From Megalonaias nervosa (Eukaryota; Mollusca; Bivalvia; Unionida; Unionidae): a stretch of DNA of 64,000 nucleotides. The notes below the pieces were generated by a model. The model saw only the letters and a list, made by a program, of their open reading frames with translations, did no database searches and had not been told where the DNA came from. A program made the translations under genes and the position numbers. Below, one piece after another: positions 26,481 through 38,857 of the stretch. The DNA lies in NCBI GenBank assembly GCA_016617855.1, contig JAECUM010004992.1, positions 28,337-92,336 on the forward strand. Direction: 5' to 3'. Position 1 is the stretch's first letter, and the number at the start of each line of letters is the position of its first letter.

Positions 26481-27740
26481 AACCCCCCAACCCCCCATAA
26501 AAACTGGTAAATATCAGAATGTTTTGCAACCCAGATTTTTTGGGGTTAAGTGCTGTTGCAGTTGTTTGTTAGGTAGAAGTCAGCTAGAAGAGTGATCTCT
26601 GGTGATTTGTGCCTCTTGTTACAATTTTGGATGAATATACAGTGCTTTAAATGCTGACATATATCCCGATGGATGTCTTTGCAACCAAGTTTTGATATTA
26701 GTTAGGTAATTTCATTTATATTAATAGTGTGTAGCATGTAAACACACATGTTTTTCAGGATATAAAATGATTATCACTGAAACTTTAATTTCTGCACTTT
26801 GTAGTTAAAAAAATTGAATGTTGCTAATATGCTGAAATAAAAGATTCACTAAAATTTAATGCCACTCAAATAATGTGATTTACAGTGTAATTAACATCTT
26901 CATGAACATGGGCAAGTTCATTTCCATTGGAAGAGGGAATTCCAACTTATTTTGCTTGAGGAATAAAAGAATACACTTGTATAGATGAAATTTATTGAAT
27001 ACTAGTTTATCACCACTGTGAATATCAGATGCTAGATTGTGAATTTTGCAGGGGTTTTTTTTATTTGTTTCAAGAACACTGAATTCTGTTCAATGTATAT
27101 ATTGTTTTAACAAGTGTTTTATTTTTGCTAATGGCACATTGACCATATGTTTCATCAAATAATTTTTTTATATTTTTTTATATAAGTAGTGATATATTTG
27201 AACCCATCTAGGTTTTTTTTGCCACAGTTATGAAAATTGAAATAAATATTTAAAAATATATTTCATCTGCATGCTAAATGATGAGCAGTTTTAAATAAAA
27301 TCCAAGAAATTATAAATAACCATGTCACTTTTTCCTGCAATTATATCTCTTCACATGTTTGGTACTTAGTTTTCTTTTTTAAAATTTCCATTTATCTCCC
27401 TTGATGCACACGTAGTATAGTTTAGAACCAGTGGAGGCTTTGGGACACATTTACAAACTTATGATTTTATGATCAATAAAAAGCATTACTGACACCAGTT
27501 TCCATGGAAATTATTGCAAAAGAATGTTAATATGCTTTTTTTATGAATTATTTTTTATTTGGTTACAATGTGTTGATTTTGAAATCGTAGTTTTTAACCA
27601 GTGTTGCAGGAAGAATTGGTAATGGGACTTAACTCCTTATATTTCTCAGATTCTAATTTGGCATTATGTTTACCCGAATTGGTTCAAGTATAATGATATA
27701 TTATAAATCATTAGTATAAACCTTATGCACTTTTGTGAGA
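26481..27740. other. AT-rich non-coding stretch
   Basis: No supportable feature. Confidence 0.45.
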
Positions 27741-27746
27741 CAACTA

Positions 27747-27840
27747 CAGTGTGACCCACACGCTCCGTTATAACACAAATTCGGATATAACACAGTCATG
27801 GTGTGGCTCCTGAAATTTCATATACTTGTATTTTTCTCAT
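27747..27840. mobile_element. Pogo/Tigger-like terminus (left-facing end)
   Basis: After a TA dinucleotide the sequence reads 'CAGTGTGACCC', then 'ccgttataacac', 'ttcggatataacac' and 'ggtgtggctcc'. This CAGTG start with ATAAC-rich subterminal repeats is typical of Tigger/pogo-type ends. Its inverted counterpart lies at 31,130-31,212, so both could bound one 3.47-kb composite element. Confidence 0.55.
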
Positions 27841-28029
27841 ACATGAAAAAAATTCTTTCTTAAAAGTATGAGAAAGACATAAAAAGTTTGTTATCATTTT
27901 TGGGAAGAGATCACGTATGAATAATACAAGACAATTGTGGAGTGGCTCCTGAAATTTTATATGTATTTTTCTCGTACACGAAAATATTTTTTTTTTCATT
28001 AAAAGTAAGAAAAATAACGAGTAAAAAGT

Positions 28030-29060
28030 TTATTCAGGGATCACACAGGGCTTTGCCAATGTCGCAAATTGTGATTTTTTTTCCTTATTGGTGGCAAAAT
28101 ATACTATCTGGCGATTTTTTTATTTATTGGCAACATTGTTAGCTGTTTAAACTTGTATGTACAACCATTGGTTTGGAGTGGAGAAATTCAGAGGCCCCAT
28201 GAAAGGAAGCCATAAACTTGATATAAAATACACTGAAATTTATCTATTGTTACATAAACAAATTCTTTGTCCATATTGACAAACCATCTTATCAGTGCAT
28301 TATTATATCATAATTCGCTTATGTTGACATCTAGCATGAGTACTGTTTACAGACTGACATTTGTATGTGGATGGTAAGTAAAATTCCTCTTCTTTTCACT
28401 CAGAATTAAATCCTTCAGAACACCCACATTTTCTATAGTAATCCCTGTCATCAGACTAGAACACCTGCGTCTCTATTGCTCGTTTACACCTTTTAAATTT
28501 CTGACGCATGCGTGGAAGGCAGCATCACTCCGCCACCACAAGTGTTAAAAAAACCCAAAAAACAATAAAAAACAAAAACAAGATCTTACTTGTTGGTCTA
28601 TTCAAAAGGCAGAGAGGAACAACTACAGTAACCAAATGACAACCAATTCCTTTTTTTAAAATGTACCCAGATAAAATAGTTTACTGAAAATTTGAAGAAA
28701 ACTGCTTACCTGTGAAGCATTGATTGTTATGAAAACATACTAAGCAAATGGAAAAAAAGTCAGTCTCAAACATGCAATACAATTATTTGATGTTGCCGCC
28801 ACAATAAGAAACAGGCATTTGTTTGGTTCTCCAAAGGCAGTCCTTTAGTGGTGACTTCAATAACTCATGCACACTTCATCAAAGAAAGCCAACTTCAGTC
28901 TTCAATAAAAGCAAAGAACCTTTTTTCAAAGGAAGTCAGTACCAAACTTAAATAAAACCAATGGAATCTGATAAATTGTTTCATTTTCCAACGTGACTGG
29001 AACATGTTTACTGTGCCATGAAAGTTTCCTTTTTGCAGGAAAAAAGTCCACAGCAGAAAG
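28030..29060. repeat. Dispersed repeat, copy 2
   Basis: Colinear with about 150-960 near the window start; see there for shared landmarks. It contains about 200 extra bases near 28,370-28,600 that are absent from copy 1, including a CpG-rich 'ttctgacgcatgcgtgg' segment that may be a small insertion. Confidence 0.65.
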
Positions 29061-29199
29061 TTTCCACAGCTTAGCTAGGAAAAAAATGGTTAGATAAATA
29101 TACAGAAATATACAAAACATGTAACAATACAATTGAACTTTTCAAAAATCTGAAACAAACTCAGTCCAAGAGACACATGAGCAAACCAAGATGGCAAGA

Positions 29200-30540
29200 A
29201 ACAAGGAATTGACAGAATTAGAAAAATATTTTGACAGAGAAAGGATTGATTCAGAGGATCTTTCCTAAAATGCTCATACAAAAAAGGATCCCAAGAGATA
29301 GACACATCAAGAATACCAGAATAATAAAGACACGTTGTGGGATACATTCTGAGACCAAAAGGGATGGAACCTATTATACCATACAGGGAAATAGACATTG
29401 TAGGAGGAACAATGATTGTGAAAGAACCAGAGCCCTTTTTGAGGAAAATAAAAAAGAAAACAGCAAAACTTCACATAGTGGATATACCCATGGAAATTAC
29501 ACTGGAAGCTACTGTAGAGCGATTAGAACAAAAATTTCAAACCAAAGTAACTAGCGTGTGAATAGACACCCACCTGGGATACACAATAAAGAATGGCACA
29601 AGAATACTAGAGATAGAAAGAGAAACAAAAATATTCAGTAAAGAAGGTATTCTTTCTACACTGCTTTTTAGCAAAAATATGTTATAAAGGATGTATCTTC
29701 CACAGGAAATGCCACAAATGTGGGAAAGTGGGGCACATGCCTAAGAGGTGCCAAATACAACAAGAAATAACAAAACAACAACAACAACAGACTCACCACA
29801 TTAGCAAGATAATAGTATTTCCAAAACAGAATAGACAGCAACAACCAATAGAAAAGAAAAAGAGAAGCAAGATCATAGACAGCAATTGACCCAACAACAC
29901 AAGGACAAACAACAACAACAACAACAACCAATAGAAAAAGAAGAGAAGCAAGAACATGGACAGCAGTTGACCCAACAACACAAGGGTAAACAACAACAAC
30001 AAGAAGAACTGAAAGAGAAACAAAAAGAAACACAAGAAAAACCACAGAACCAACAACAAAAGCAAACAAAAACAACAATAAAGGAAATAAGTGAATAACA
30101 GCATCAACAATTAAAAAAGCAACAAGAAGTAATAAAAGATGAAGAAGAACAACAACAAAAAGAAAAAGAAAACCCCCAAGGAAAACTAATGGATAACAGA
30201 GAAAAGAACAGAGAAGAAGGAAAAAGAAAGCCAGAATATCAACAAGTCAAGAGTATAAAAAGGACCAATCAACAACAACATTGGAAGAAAGCAAAAGAAA
30301 AAGAAAATAAGATTTTTACAAGCTAACTTTGGATGAGGAACTAGAGGAAACAAAGTATTACATCGGAGAGATGGAAATTTTATCCAAAATTGTAAAATTG
30401 TGGAAAAAAATAATAAAACAAAATATAACAAGGTCCGTTACAAAAAGGACAAAACCCTATACCATCAATCATACAATCCATACAAGTTCCCAAAATATTG
30501 CAATTAAAAGGTTAATTATACAAAAACCATAAATGTAAAG
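29200..30540 (+). pseudogene. Retroelement gag/ORF1-like remnant with a CCHC zinc knuckle
   Basis: Bases 29,710-29,751 encode CHKCGKVGHMPKRC, a classical CX2CX4HX4C zinc knuckle of retrotransposon gag or LINE ORF1 proteins. Upstream, 29,337-29,561 is open and rich in charged residues (KLHIVDIPMEITLEATVERL), as in the RNA-binding part of such proteins, but it is in another frame and is interrupted. Downstream, 29,760-30,330 is A-rich with CAA runs and encodes Gln/Lys-rich low-complexity sequence, including an internal duplication (QQHKxKQQQQ twice). Frames change several times, so the copy is dead. No reverse transcriptase follows. The long minus-strand frames here (29,668-30,110) are just complements of the A-rich tract. 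Confidence 0.6.
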
Positions 30541-31115
30541 AATATAGCACTCATTTTTTGACAAATACACTAGGCCTTCGGGTAAAATTACAGTTAGGGA
30601 GGAGGACTACCTTGAATGGTCTGAAAAGATCAGACAAGGGACATCGCAAAAATAACTTTTACTGACTTGGGACGTACTGAAAAGTAAATGTGCTTCATCA
30701 TTCATTACGTGATTGTGCTATTTTTTTCCACTGAATTCAGACCTATATGACCTGTGACAAATTACTGAATATTTTAAATGTGTGTGTGCATATTTTCGAT
30801 TGAATTACTTGTATTGTGGATTCAATGTATGTGATGAGATTTGCAGGTGAGTACACGGTGTTGATACTCTATTCATGCTATACATTAGACATGTATGTAT
30901 AAACAGTATACACGTATATGTACCAATGCTTGGTTCTCTGAAGAAAGTAAAATATTATATATGCCTTCTCTGTTTTCACTACAGGTGTATTTCTCATTTA
31001 ATATGCATCGATTTAAGATGGTAACTGTGCCAATGATGCATGTATTTTACGCCCGCATTTATTACCTACCCCACCTCCCCCCCCGCAAATTTTTTAGGGT
31101 ACGTGCATCATTTTC

Positions 31116-31212
31116 TTGAGCCTACTGACCTAGTTGCTTATAACACAGTTCGGTCTATAACATGGTCCAGTTCTATGGCTCCCAACTAACGTGTTATAGC
31201 AGGGTCACACTG
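31116..31212. mobile_element. Pogo/Tigger-like terminus or short MITE (right-facing end)
   Basis: It ends 'gtgttatagcagggtcacactg' followed by TA, complementary to 'CAGTGTGACCC' at 27,747. It also contains 'ttataacacagttcggtcta', similar in direct orientation to the left copy, so it may itself be an internally deleted element rather than the partner end. Confidence 0.5.
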
Positions 31213-31265
31213 TAATTATATGAAAATGTCATTAATTTTACTAGCATCATTGTATTTGTTTGCAG

Positions 31266-31467
31266 GCCAATCGTCTTCATCTCACCTCTTTTGTCCATCG
31301 TATTGACCAGACAGAAGGAGCAGACATGAAGAAAGTGGTAAAGATGGATGACAAGAGCCCTAGCTACTGGTCTCAATACAACCGCATACACAGTAAACTA
31401 GGATTCATGCTGGGGCAAGGGCTCCCTAGGGAGCCACCAGTCAGGCAAAGCTATAATGTACTAACAG
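31266..31467 (+). CDS. Exon B of the unidentified gene
   Basis: A 202-bp exon is bounded by the acceptor 'tgtttgcag' and the donor 'gtaagtta'. It enters in phase 0 (matching exon A) and leaves in phase 1 (matching exon C). The translation includes NRLHLTSFVHRID, SPSYWSQYNRIHSKLGFMLG and REPPVRQSYNVLTG. It is clearly richer in GC and CpG than the flanking intron. The function is unknown to me. Confidence 0.82.
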
Positions 31468-31659
31468 GTAAGTTACTTGTCCCAGAACAACAGCATACAC
31501 AACAAACTAAACTTGATGCTGGGGCGAGAGGGCACTAAGGCACCACCAACCAGGAAAATGGTTTTCCTTGCAGCCCTTGAATGCATACTATGACAAGTTA
31601 GTTTTTAGCTCTAGCCTCTACTGGTCATAGACCAGAAGAACTTATGAGATGGTCTGTTG

Positions 31660-32975
31660 TCTGTCATCCATTGTCTGTTGCCTGTCATCTCTCTGTCCAT
31701 TAGCACCAGTTTGTTGTTGCTATTCCTCCTAAACTACTTGGAGGGTTGCTATGAAACTGTACACACACTTTCATCCCTTGGTCTAGTTGGATCTCAATGA
31801 AAATAGTGACACTTGGAAATCAAATATGACCTGATGTTCAATATGGCTGCCACAGTGGCCATCTTGAAAATTTTGCTTCACTACTCCTGAATGTAAATTT
31901 GTATTGTTATGGGTTTTCACCGAAAGACTTTTTGTGATGTCTAGTTGGTCCTAAATTAAAATTATACCAATCTGGTGTCAAATATGGTTGCCACAGGGGC
32001 CATCTTGAAAATCTTGTTATTGCTACTCCTCCTGACTGGATGATCATATCAACGTAGAGTTTTCGCCAGAAAACATTTTATGATGTCTAGTAGGTCATAA
32101 ATGATAATGGGGCTGATCTGATTTTCCAATATGGCCAATACAGTGGACATCTTTAAAATCTTGTCATGACTTCCCCAGAATGGCTGGTCATGCAGTTTTC
32201 ACTGAAAGACTTCTTATGATGTCTACATGTAGTTGGTCCTAAATGAAAATGGGCACAATCTGAGGTCAAATACTGCCACCACAGTGGCCATGATGAAAAT
32301 CTTGTTATCACAACTCATCCTGAACAAAAAATAATACTGCCATGGGATTTTCACCCGAAGACTTTTTATGATGTGTAGTTGGTCCAAAATAAAAATGATG
32401 TTAATCTGATGCCCAACATGGCCACCATAGTGGTCATCTTCAAAATACTGTTATCATTACATATCATGAATGGTTGCTAGTATCAGCACTGGGTTTTTAT
32501 TAAACAAGTTCTTATTTTGTCAGTCATTCCAGTCTTGTTACCAGCATTTCTCCTGAATGAATGGTCATATCAGCATGGGGTGTTTGCTGAGAGACTTCTT
32601 ACGATGTTTAGTAAATTGTACATGAAAATGGTGCTGATCTGACTTCAAATATGACTGCCACAATGGCCATCTTGAAAATCTTGTTATCACTGCTTCTATT
32701 AGAAAGCTGGTCATAATGACATTGTTCTTCAGCCAAAAGACTTATAATGATGTCCAGTTGGCACTTAATAGAAACAGTGCCAATCTGATATCAAATATGA
32801 CCACCATGGCATCCATCTCGAAAATCTGTTCTGCTCTAAAATCGAAAGTCAAAATCAACATGGGGTTTCCACCAGAAGACTTTTTATAATGCCTTGTTGG
32901 TCCTAAATGAAAACAGTGCCAAGCTGCCACCCAATATGTCCAGCACAGCATCTAATTCAAAAATCTTGTTATCAC
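31660..32975. repeat. Degenerate tandem array, about 145-bp unit, 8 copies
   Basis: 'caatatggctgccacagtgg' + 'ccatcttgaaaatc' recurs at about 31,840, 31,979, 32,131, 32,267, 32,416, 32,646, 32,791 and 32,932. Each is followed by 'ttgttatcac..ctcctgaa' and 'gggttttcaccgaaagact'. One spacing is enlarged to about 230 bp. Units are strongly diverged, so the array is old. It is intronic. Confidence 0.85.
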
Positions 32976-33204
32976 TGAAGAATATCAGAGATGGTTTCAA
33001 CACTTAGCAATGGTCTTTTCTTAGATCCCTAGAAATTATTTTTAGTCAGTAGAGTGTCAGTCCCTTCAAGGGGCTGTTGTTAATAGTTTAAAGTTTCTCA
33101 AGAAATGCTAGTGGCTCACAGTGACACCTTTCATGACAGAGATGATTGAGCATGCATGTCTTCCATTTTCCAGTCAATGGGGCACCAGTCCATTGCAAGT
33201 TAAG

Positions 33205-33505
33205 TTTATGGTACCCCAAGTGGTTGCTGTGCTCAGTTACAGCTGGCTTGAGTGGGGCAAGTAGGTTTAGGTGCCTTGCTTATGACACCCCTAGTGGTTG
33301 CTGTGCTAAGTTACAGGCTGGGTAACTGGTGCAAGTAAGTTTAGGTGCCTTGCTTATGACACACCTAGCAGTTGCTGTGCTAAGTTACAGGCTGGGTAAC
33401 TGGTGCAAGTAAGGTTAGGTGCCTTGTTTATGACATCCCTAGTGGTTGCTATGCTAAGTTACAGCTGGGTAACTGGGGCATGTAAGGTTAGGTGCCTTGT
33501 TTATG
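33205..33505. repeat. Tandem repeat, about 78-bp unit, 4 copies
   Basis: Units contain 'gtggttgctgtgctaagtta' and 'taggtgccttgcttatgaca'. Confidence 0.88.
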
Positions 33506-34950
33506 ACACAACAGCAAATCTCACATAAAATACATGTAGAGCACTGTTTCTTGAGTTGTATTATTGTGGCCATATCTGTGTATCAATATCATATTTCAAG
33601 TGGCATTGATGCCCTGCTATGTTGTTATACTTATCCTTTTTCTGGGCAACATACAGGGTCATAGAGAGCGATCACGGATCCTGGGGTAATAAACACCTAG
33701 GCCTCTCATAGTTCTTGTTCAAACAAAATTTTTCTTCCATAAAATTAAAAAGTGTATTGTATATTGAATGAAAACATCCAGCCCTGTTTGGTGCTCCAGT
33801 TGAACAAAAAGAAAAATTTTCATAGTAGTAAAATAAGATGTGCTTTCATTCCCCAATAAATCTTATTCATTCAGAGAGATAGATTTAATGATACATGTTA
33901 AATGAATTTTGGAGCTGTCTGCTCCTTGGTAACCAGAGTGTGTTCTCAGTTCCCCATAAATCAAAACACAGTTCAAAATCTGTGAAGTTTCATGTAATTA
34001 CCTGCCAACCATCTGGTAGTTGCTTTACTCCTCACAAGTGACAGATATTATACTGAATAATTTGCTAAACTTGTTATTTTTCAAAAGATCTTTGAAGCTG
34101 ACTCTCCTGTGGAATGTTCATCTGCTTTACATCAACTGATGAGAAGCATGCTACCCTGGAAAAGTATTAAGTAAAGCCAACATACTGGATCAATGTCTTC
34201 ACTAGAAACAGTTTAAACTGCATCTTAAAATTTCAAAGTGGGGTTATTTTTGCTGGTAAGAACAGCTATCAAACATGTTTGTTTTGGTATCAATGTTTAT
34301 CAGATGGCTTGGGCAAATGTATCAAGAATTAAGATTTGTCATGTGATTAAAACCACAGTGGATTTCTTGCAAAATTGGACATGTCAGAAGACAGGGTGTA
34401 TTTATATTTAATGCATCAAAATGTATATAACTTATTAGCATGCCCTTAGTATCAGTAAATATTGCAGATCATTGGTGTTATGAGCAGAAATTGGTATCTA
34501 AATGAATCGGTTATTGTTCTGGGATGGTTGTGTTCACTTTTCATTAGCTGCTTCCTAAAATAAAATCTTACTTGATTGTACTAAGAAATCGAAATCAATT
34601 GGTAATGAGTAGCTTTTAATTTAAAAACTCAAGATTTTATCTGTTTATGTCTATTTATTGACAACCTCATATTACATATAAAGTCATGGGTAGAGGAGAG
34701 AAATTTTTATTTATTTTTATACCCTATCCATGAATTCCCTTGCTGTTATGTTGTATATTTATGGCATGTGCTATGTGTAGGATCTTTTTAATACAATTCC
34801 TCTCACAGGCATCAGTGGATAGAGTTGAGACTTTATGATCGTGACCTAGAAATGTGCATGCATTTCGCTTGTCATGATCTGATTAATTATTGCAGAGTTA
34901 TGCCCCTTTTTAACCAACCATTAGCAGTGGCATTTGTGTGCAGTGCATCT
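33506..34950. other. Intronic non-coding stretch
   Basis: No supportable feature. Confidence 0.45.
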
Positions 34951-35115
34951 ATACAGTGAAACCTGTATACAAAGGACAGTCAAGGGATATAAAAACATTG
35001 TCCTTTATAGACAGGTGTACTTTATACACAAGGTCATACTCTCAATGTGCTTTACATCTCATACAGTTATGAGTCAAAGTGTTTTGTATAATACAAAAAA
35101 GTAGAGTTTAGTTGG

Positions 35116-35354
35116 TTATTATTGTTATGGGTTTTTAATGCCATTTTTCAGCACATGATAGGCAATATGGTGGCCAGTATTTTTAATGAAGGAAGAACCC
35201 AAGAAAAACTACTGACCCACAGGAAGCTACTGGCAAGCTTTTTCACATACACATGCTGGCTAAGCCTGAGACTCAAACCTACATAGACAGAGGTGAAATG
35301 TCACTGATCTGTGAAGGCAAGCACCCTAGACCACTCAGCCACCCAGGGACCCCC
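35116..35354 (-). mobile_element. tRNA-derived SINE, Leu/Ser-like head, best copy
   Basis: On the minus strand it starts near 35,354 with 'TGGCTGAGTGGTCTAGG', a clear tRNA A box, and has a B-box-like 'ggtttgagtctcagg' 50 nt later. The body is shared with 24,363-24,625. The 3' end 'gctgaaaaatggcattaaa' leads into a short ATAAC-type tail. This tail, ending in a gttaa(a)ccc-(aac)n motif, is common in mollusc SINEs (from general knowledge). Confidence 0.8.
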
Positions 35355-35661
35355 AAAATGTATTAGTTATTGGGGATAATAGGATTGCTTTTGAAAAACA
35401 TTACTGCACTATTATATTCAGTAAGAATGAAAATCCAGCTCAGAAAATATCAAAATCCAGTAGCAGCGCAGCTAAGCAATGAAATGCATAATGAGTTAAA
35501 ATTAAATAAGAATTGTATTGGACATATTATTGCACTAACATGCACTTGAACTTTTAATCCTGGTCATCAACAAATGATTTTAAAATAAAAATAACCAAAG
35601 ATTCATTTAAACAGTTAGCCTCATCTAAATGTCAAAGAGCGAAATGATATTCCTTTCTTCC

Positions 35662-36058
35662 AACGCTTGTTAGTGTTGTCATTAGTGACTTGGGGTAAAC
35701 GCTTGTTAGTGTTGGCAGTAGTGACTTGGGGTAAATGCTTGTTAGTGTTGGCTGTAGTGACTTGGGGTAAACGCTTGTTAGTGTTGGCAGTAGTGATTTG
35801 GGGTAAACGTTTGTTAGTGTTGTCAGTAGTGATCTGGGGTAAACGCTTGTTAGTGTTGTCAGCAGTGATTTGGGGTAAATGCTTGTTAGTGTTGTCAGCA
35901 GTGATTTTGGGGTAAACGCTTGTTAGTGTTGTCAGCAGTGATTTGGGGTAAACGCTTGTTAGAGTTGTCAGCAGTGATTTGGGGTAAACGCTTGTTAGTG
36001 TTGTCAGTAGTGATTTGGGGTAAACGCTTGTTAGTGTTGTCAGTAGCGATTTGGGGTG
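35662..36058. repeat. Minisatellite, 36-bp unit, about 11 copies
   Basis: Units are 'cttgttagtgttgtcagtag' + 'tgatttggggtaaacg'. A 12-residue repeat frame stays open for part of it because 36 is divisible by 3; one extra T near 35,908 breaks it. Confidence 0.95.
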
Positions 36059-36230
36059 AAATCTAAATGTAAAATTGTAATTTATTTAATCTGCTCATAT
36101 TTGTAACCTTCAATATTCCTTTATAAAGCAAATAACATAAAAAACATGGGTCTTGTAATACAACTTGATCCAAATCAGAAGTAGACAAGTTTGTGTGCAT
36201 TATTGACATTTAAATAAATTCTGTTCTTTA

Positions 36231-37642
36231 AAATTAGTGTTATACATCATACCTTGATACTTAGGATTAAAGTCAATGTTAAACATCATACCTTGATACG
36301 TAAAGATTAAAGTTAATGTTAAACATCATACCTTGATATGTAAGGATTAAAGTTAATGTTAAACATCATACCTTGATATGTAAGGATTAAAATAAGTGTT
36401 AAACATCATGCATTGTACCTTGATACGTAAAAAGGATTAAAGTCAATGTTAAACATCATACCTTGATACATAAGGATTAAAGTCAATGTTAAACGTCATA
36501 CCTTGATATGTAAGGATTAAAGTCAGTGTTAAACATAATACATTGTACCTTGATACGTAAGAAGGATTAAAGTCAATGTTAAACATCATACCTTGATACA
36601 TAAGGATTAAAGTCAATGTTAAATATCTTACCTTGATATGTAAGGATTAAAGTCAGTGTTAAACATCATACCTTGATACATAATGATTAAAATCAATGTT
36701 AAACATCATACCTTGATACATAAGGATTAAAGTCAATGTTAAACATCATACCTTGATACATAAGGATTAAAGTCAGTGTTAAACATCATACCTTGATACG
36801 TAAGGATTAAAGTCAATATTAAACATCATACTTTGATACATAAGGATTAAAGTCAGTGTTAAACATCATTCCTTGATACTTAGAATTAAAGTCAGTGTTA
36901 AACATCATACCTTGATACATAAGGATTAAAGTCAATGTTAAACATCATACCTTGATATGAAAGGATTAAAGTCAATGTTAAACATCATACCTTGATACTT
37001 AGGATTAAAGTCAATGTTAAACATCATACCTTGATACATAAAGATTAAAGTCAATGTTAAACATCATACCTTGTTATGTAAGGATTAAAGTCAATGTTAA
37101 ACATCATACCTTGATATGTAAGGATTAAAGTTAGTGTTAAACATCATACCTTGATACGTAAGGATTAAAGTCAATGTTAAACATCATACCTTGATACATA
37201 AGGATTAAAATCAGTGTTAAACATCATACCTTGATACGTAAGGATTAAAGTCAATATTAAACATCATACTTTGATACATAAGGATTAAAGTGTGTGTTAA
37301 ACATCATACCTTGATACTTAGGATTAAAGTCAGTGTTAAACATCATACCTTGATACATAAGGATTAAAGTCAATGTTAAACATCATACCTTGATATGTAA
37401 GGATTAAAGTCAGTGTTAAACATCATACCTTAATACATAAGGATTAAAGTCAATGTTAAACATCATACCTTGATACATAAGGATTAAAGTCAGTGTTAAA
37501 CATCATACCTTGATATGTAAGGATTAAAATCAGTGTTAAACATCATACCTTGATATGTAACGATTAAAGTCAGTGTTAAACATCATACCTTGATATGTAA
37601 GGATTAAAATCAGTGTTAAACATCATACCTTGATATGTTAGG
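36231..37642. repeat. Long minisatellite, 40-bp unit, about 35 copies, with higher-order structure
   Basis: Units are about 'aaagtcaatgttaaacatca' + 'taccttgatacataaggatt'. Diagnostic variants recur in the same order: 'catactttgatacataagg' near 36,828 and 37,265, each followed by a shortened 'gatacttag' unit near 36,877 and 37,314. This implies a higher-order unit of about 437 bp (11 monomers). Confidence 0.95.
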
Positions 37643-38234
37643 ATATGAACTGAAAGCACTATTAACATTATCCAAAATTTGAGCCAGATCTTTTCAGTTA
37701 CACTCACTTGTGAACCATTTTATTTTGCAAGATATTCTGAGTGCCATTTTGTTTATCAGAATATTTAATGTCACTGTACTCATTTTGGTCTGATTGTAAC
37801 AAGATTATATCATTTATGAAATCTGTGTTAAGTAAATGCATGTGTAATGAGACCTAGTGGAAACTAGTCATTGTCCACTGTGTTGTTAACTATGAAAACA
37901 AGCTGGGCTTTGCAAAACTGGGTACATTTAATAGTGCCTGTTCTGAGTTACAAGAGAGGTAAATCTGTGGATGTGTTAGGTTACAATGTCTGTTATATGT
38001 AACTTTGTTGACCAAAAAACACTGTCAGCTGTCCATACATAACAGGTGTCTGCTATATAAAAGACATTTATAGAAGGGTGTTCTTTTGAAATCTTTGAAA
38101 TTGTCCATTATAACAGGTGTCAACTATGAGGAGCTGCCTTAAGGCAGTTTACACTGTATATTTCAAGCAACCAGTTTTCATCTTTTCTGAGTGATACATT
38201 CATTTTTATGCATCTGTATTTCATTTTTCCAAAT

Positions 38235-38857
38235 GCAGTGTGCAGTCAACATCAGCACCATGTAATGATAATATGTGACATATTACTGGCTGTGTATGTC
38301 AAATCGATACAGTCGACATGAGTACCATGTACTTATTGTCTGTGTATATCAAATTGATACAGTCAACATCAGCACCATGTAATTATTGTCTGATTATGTC
38401 AAATGGATACAGTCAACATCAGAACCATGTAATGATACCATGTGGTACATTATTTGCTGTGTATATCAAATTGATACAGTCAACATCAGCACCATGTACT
38501 TATTGTCTGTGTATATCAAATTGATGCAGTCAACATCAGCGCCATGTAATTATTGGCTGTTTACGTTAGATGGATGCAGTACCATAAAATGATAATATGT
38601 GATATATTATTGGTTGTTATGCCAGATGGATGCAATCAACATCAGCTCCTTGTAATTGTTAGCTGTGCATATCAAGCTGATACAGTCAACACTAGTACCA
38701 TGTAATTCATTGTTGTGTATGTCAGACTGATAGAGTCAACATCAGTATCATGTCATTATTGATTTTGTATGTCAAATTGATAAGTCAACATCAGTACCAT
38801 GTAAGTATTGATATTGTATGTCAAATTAATGTACCGGTAGTCAACATCAGCACCATG
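38235..38857. repeat. Minisatellite (50-75 bp units), left part
   Basis: Units share 'gatacagtcaacatcagcac' + 'catgtaa' and 'tgtgtatgtcaaattgatac'. Unit length varies through an optional 'gataatatgtgatatattat' segment. The array is split by the LINE insertion and resumes at 40,133. Confidence 0.9.

Larger units (their letters stand above)
34954..38156. mobile_element. Possible composite Tigger-like element bounded by CAGTG...CACTG ends
   Basis: CAGTGAAACCTG at 34,954 and its imperfect complement 'cagtttacactg' ending at 38,156 are both flanked by TA. Both ends carry 'acaggtgt' and 'tataa' motifs internally. The 3.2 kb between them holds a SINE and two minisatellites but no transposase. The terminal match is short, so two independent small elements are equally possible. 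Confidence 0.3.

Noticed and set aside
29668..30110. Two long Leu/Val/Phe-rich minus-strand frames
   Set aside because: They are the complement of A- and CAA-rich low-complexity DNA downstream of the zinc knuckle and have no independent support.
35667..35915. 82-codon frame with a 12-residue repeat
   Set aside because: By-product of the 36-bp minisatellite; broken by one extra base near its end.
36231..37642. CRISPR-like array
   Set aside because: The whole 40-bp unit is repeated without unique spacers, so it is a minisatellite; the host is eukaryotic.
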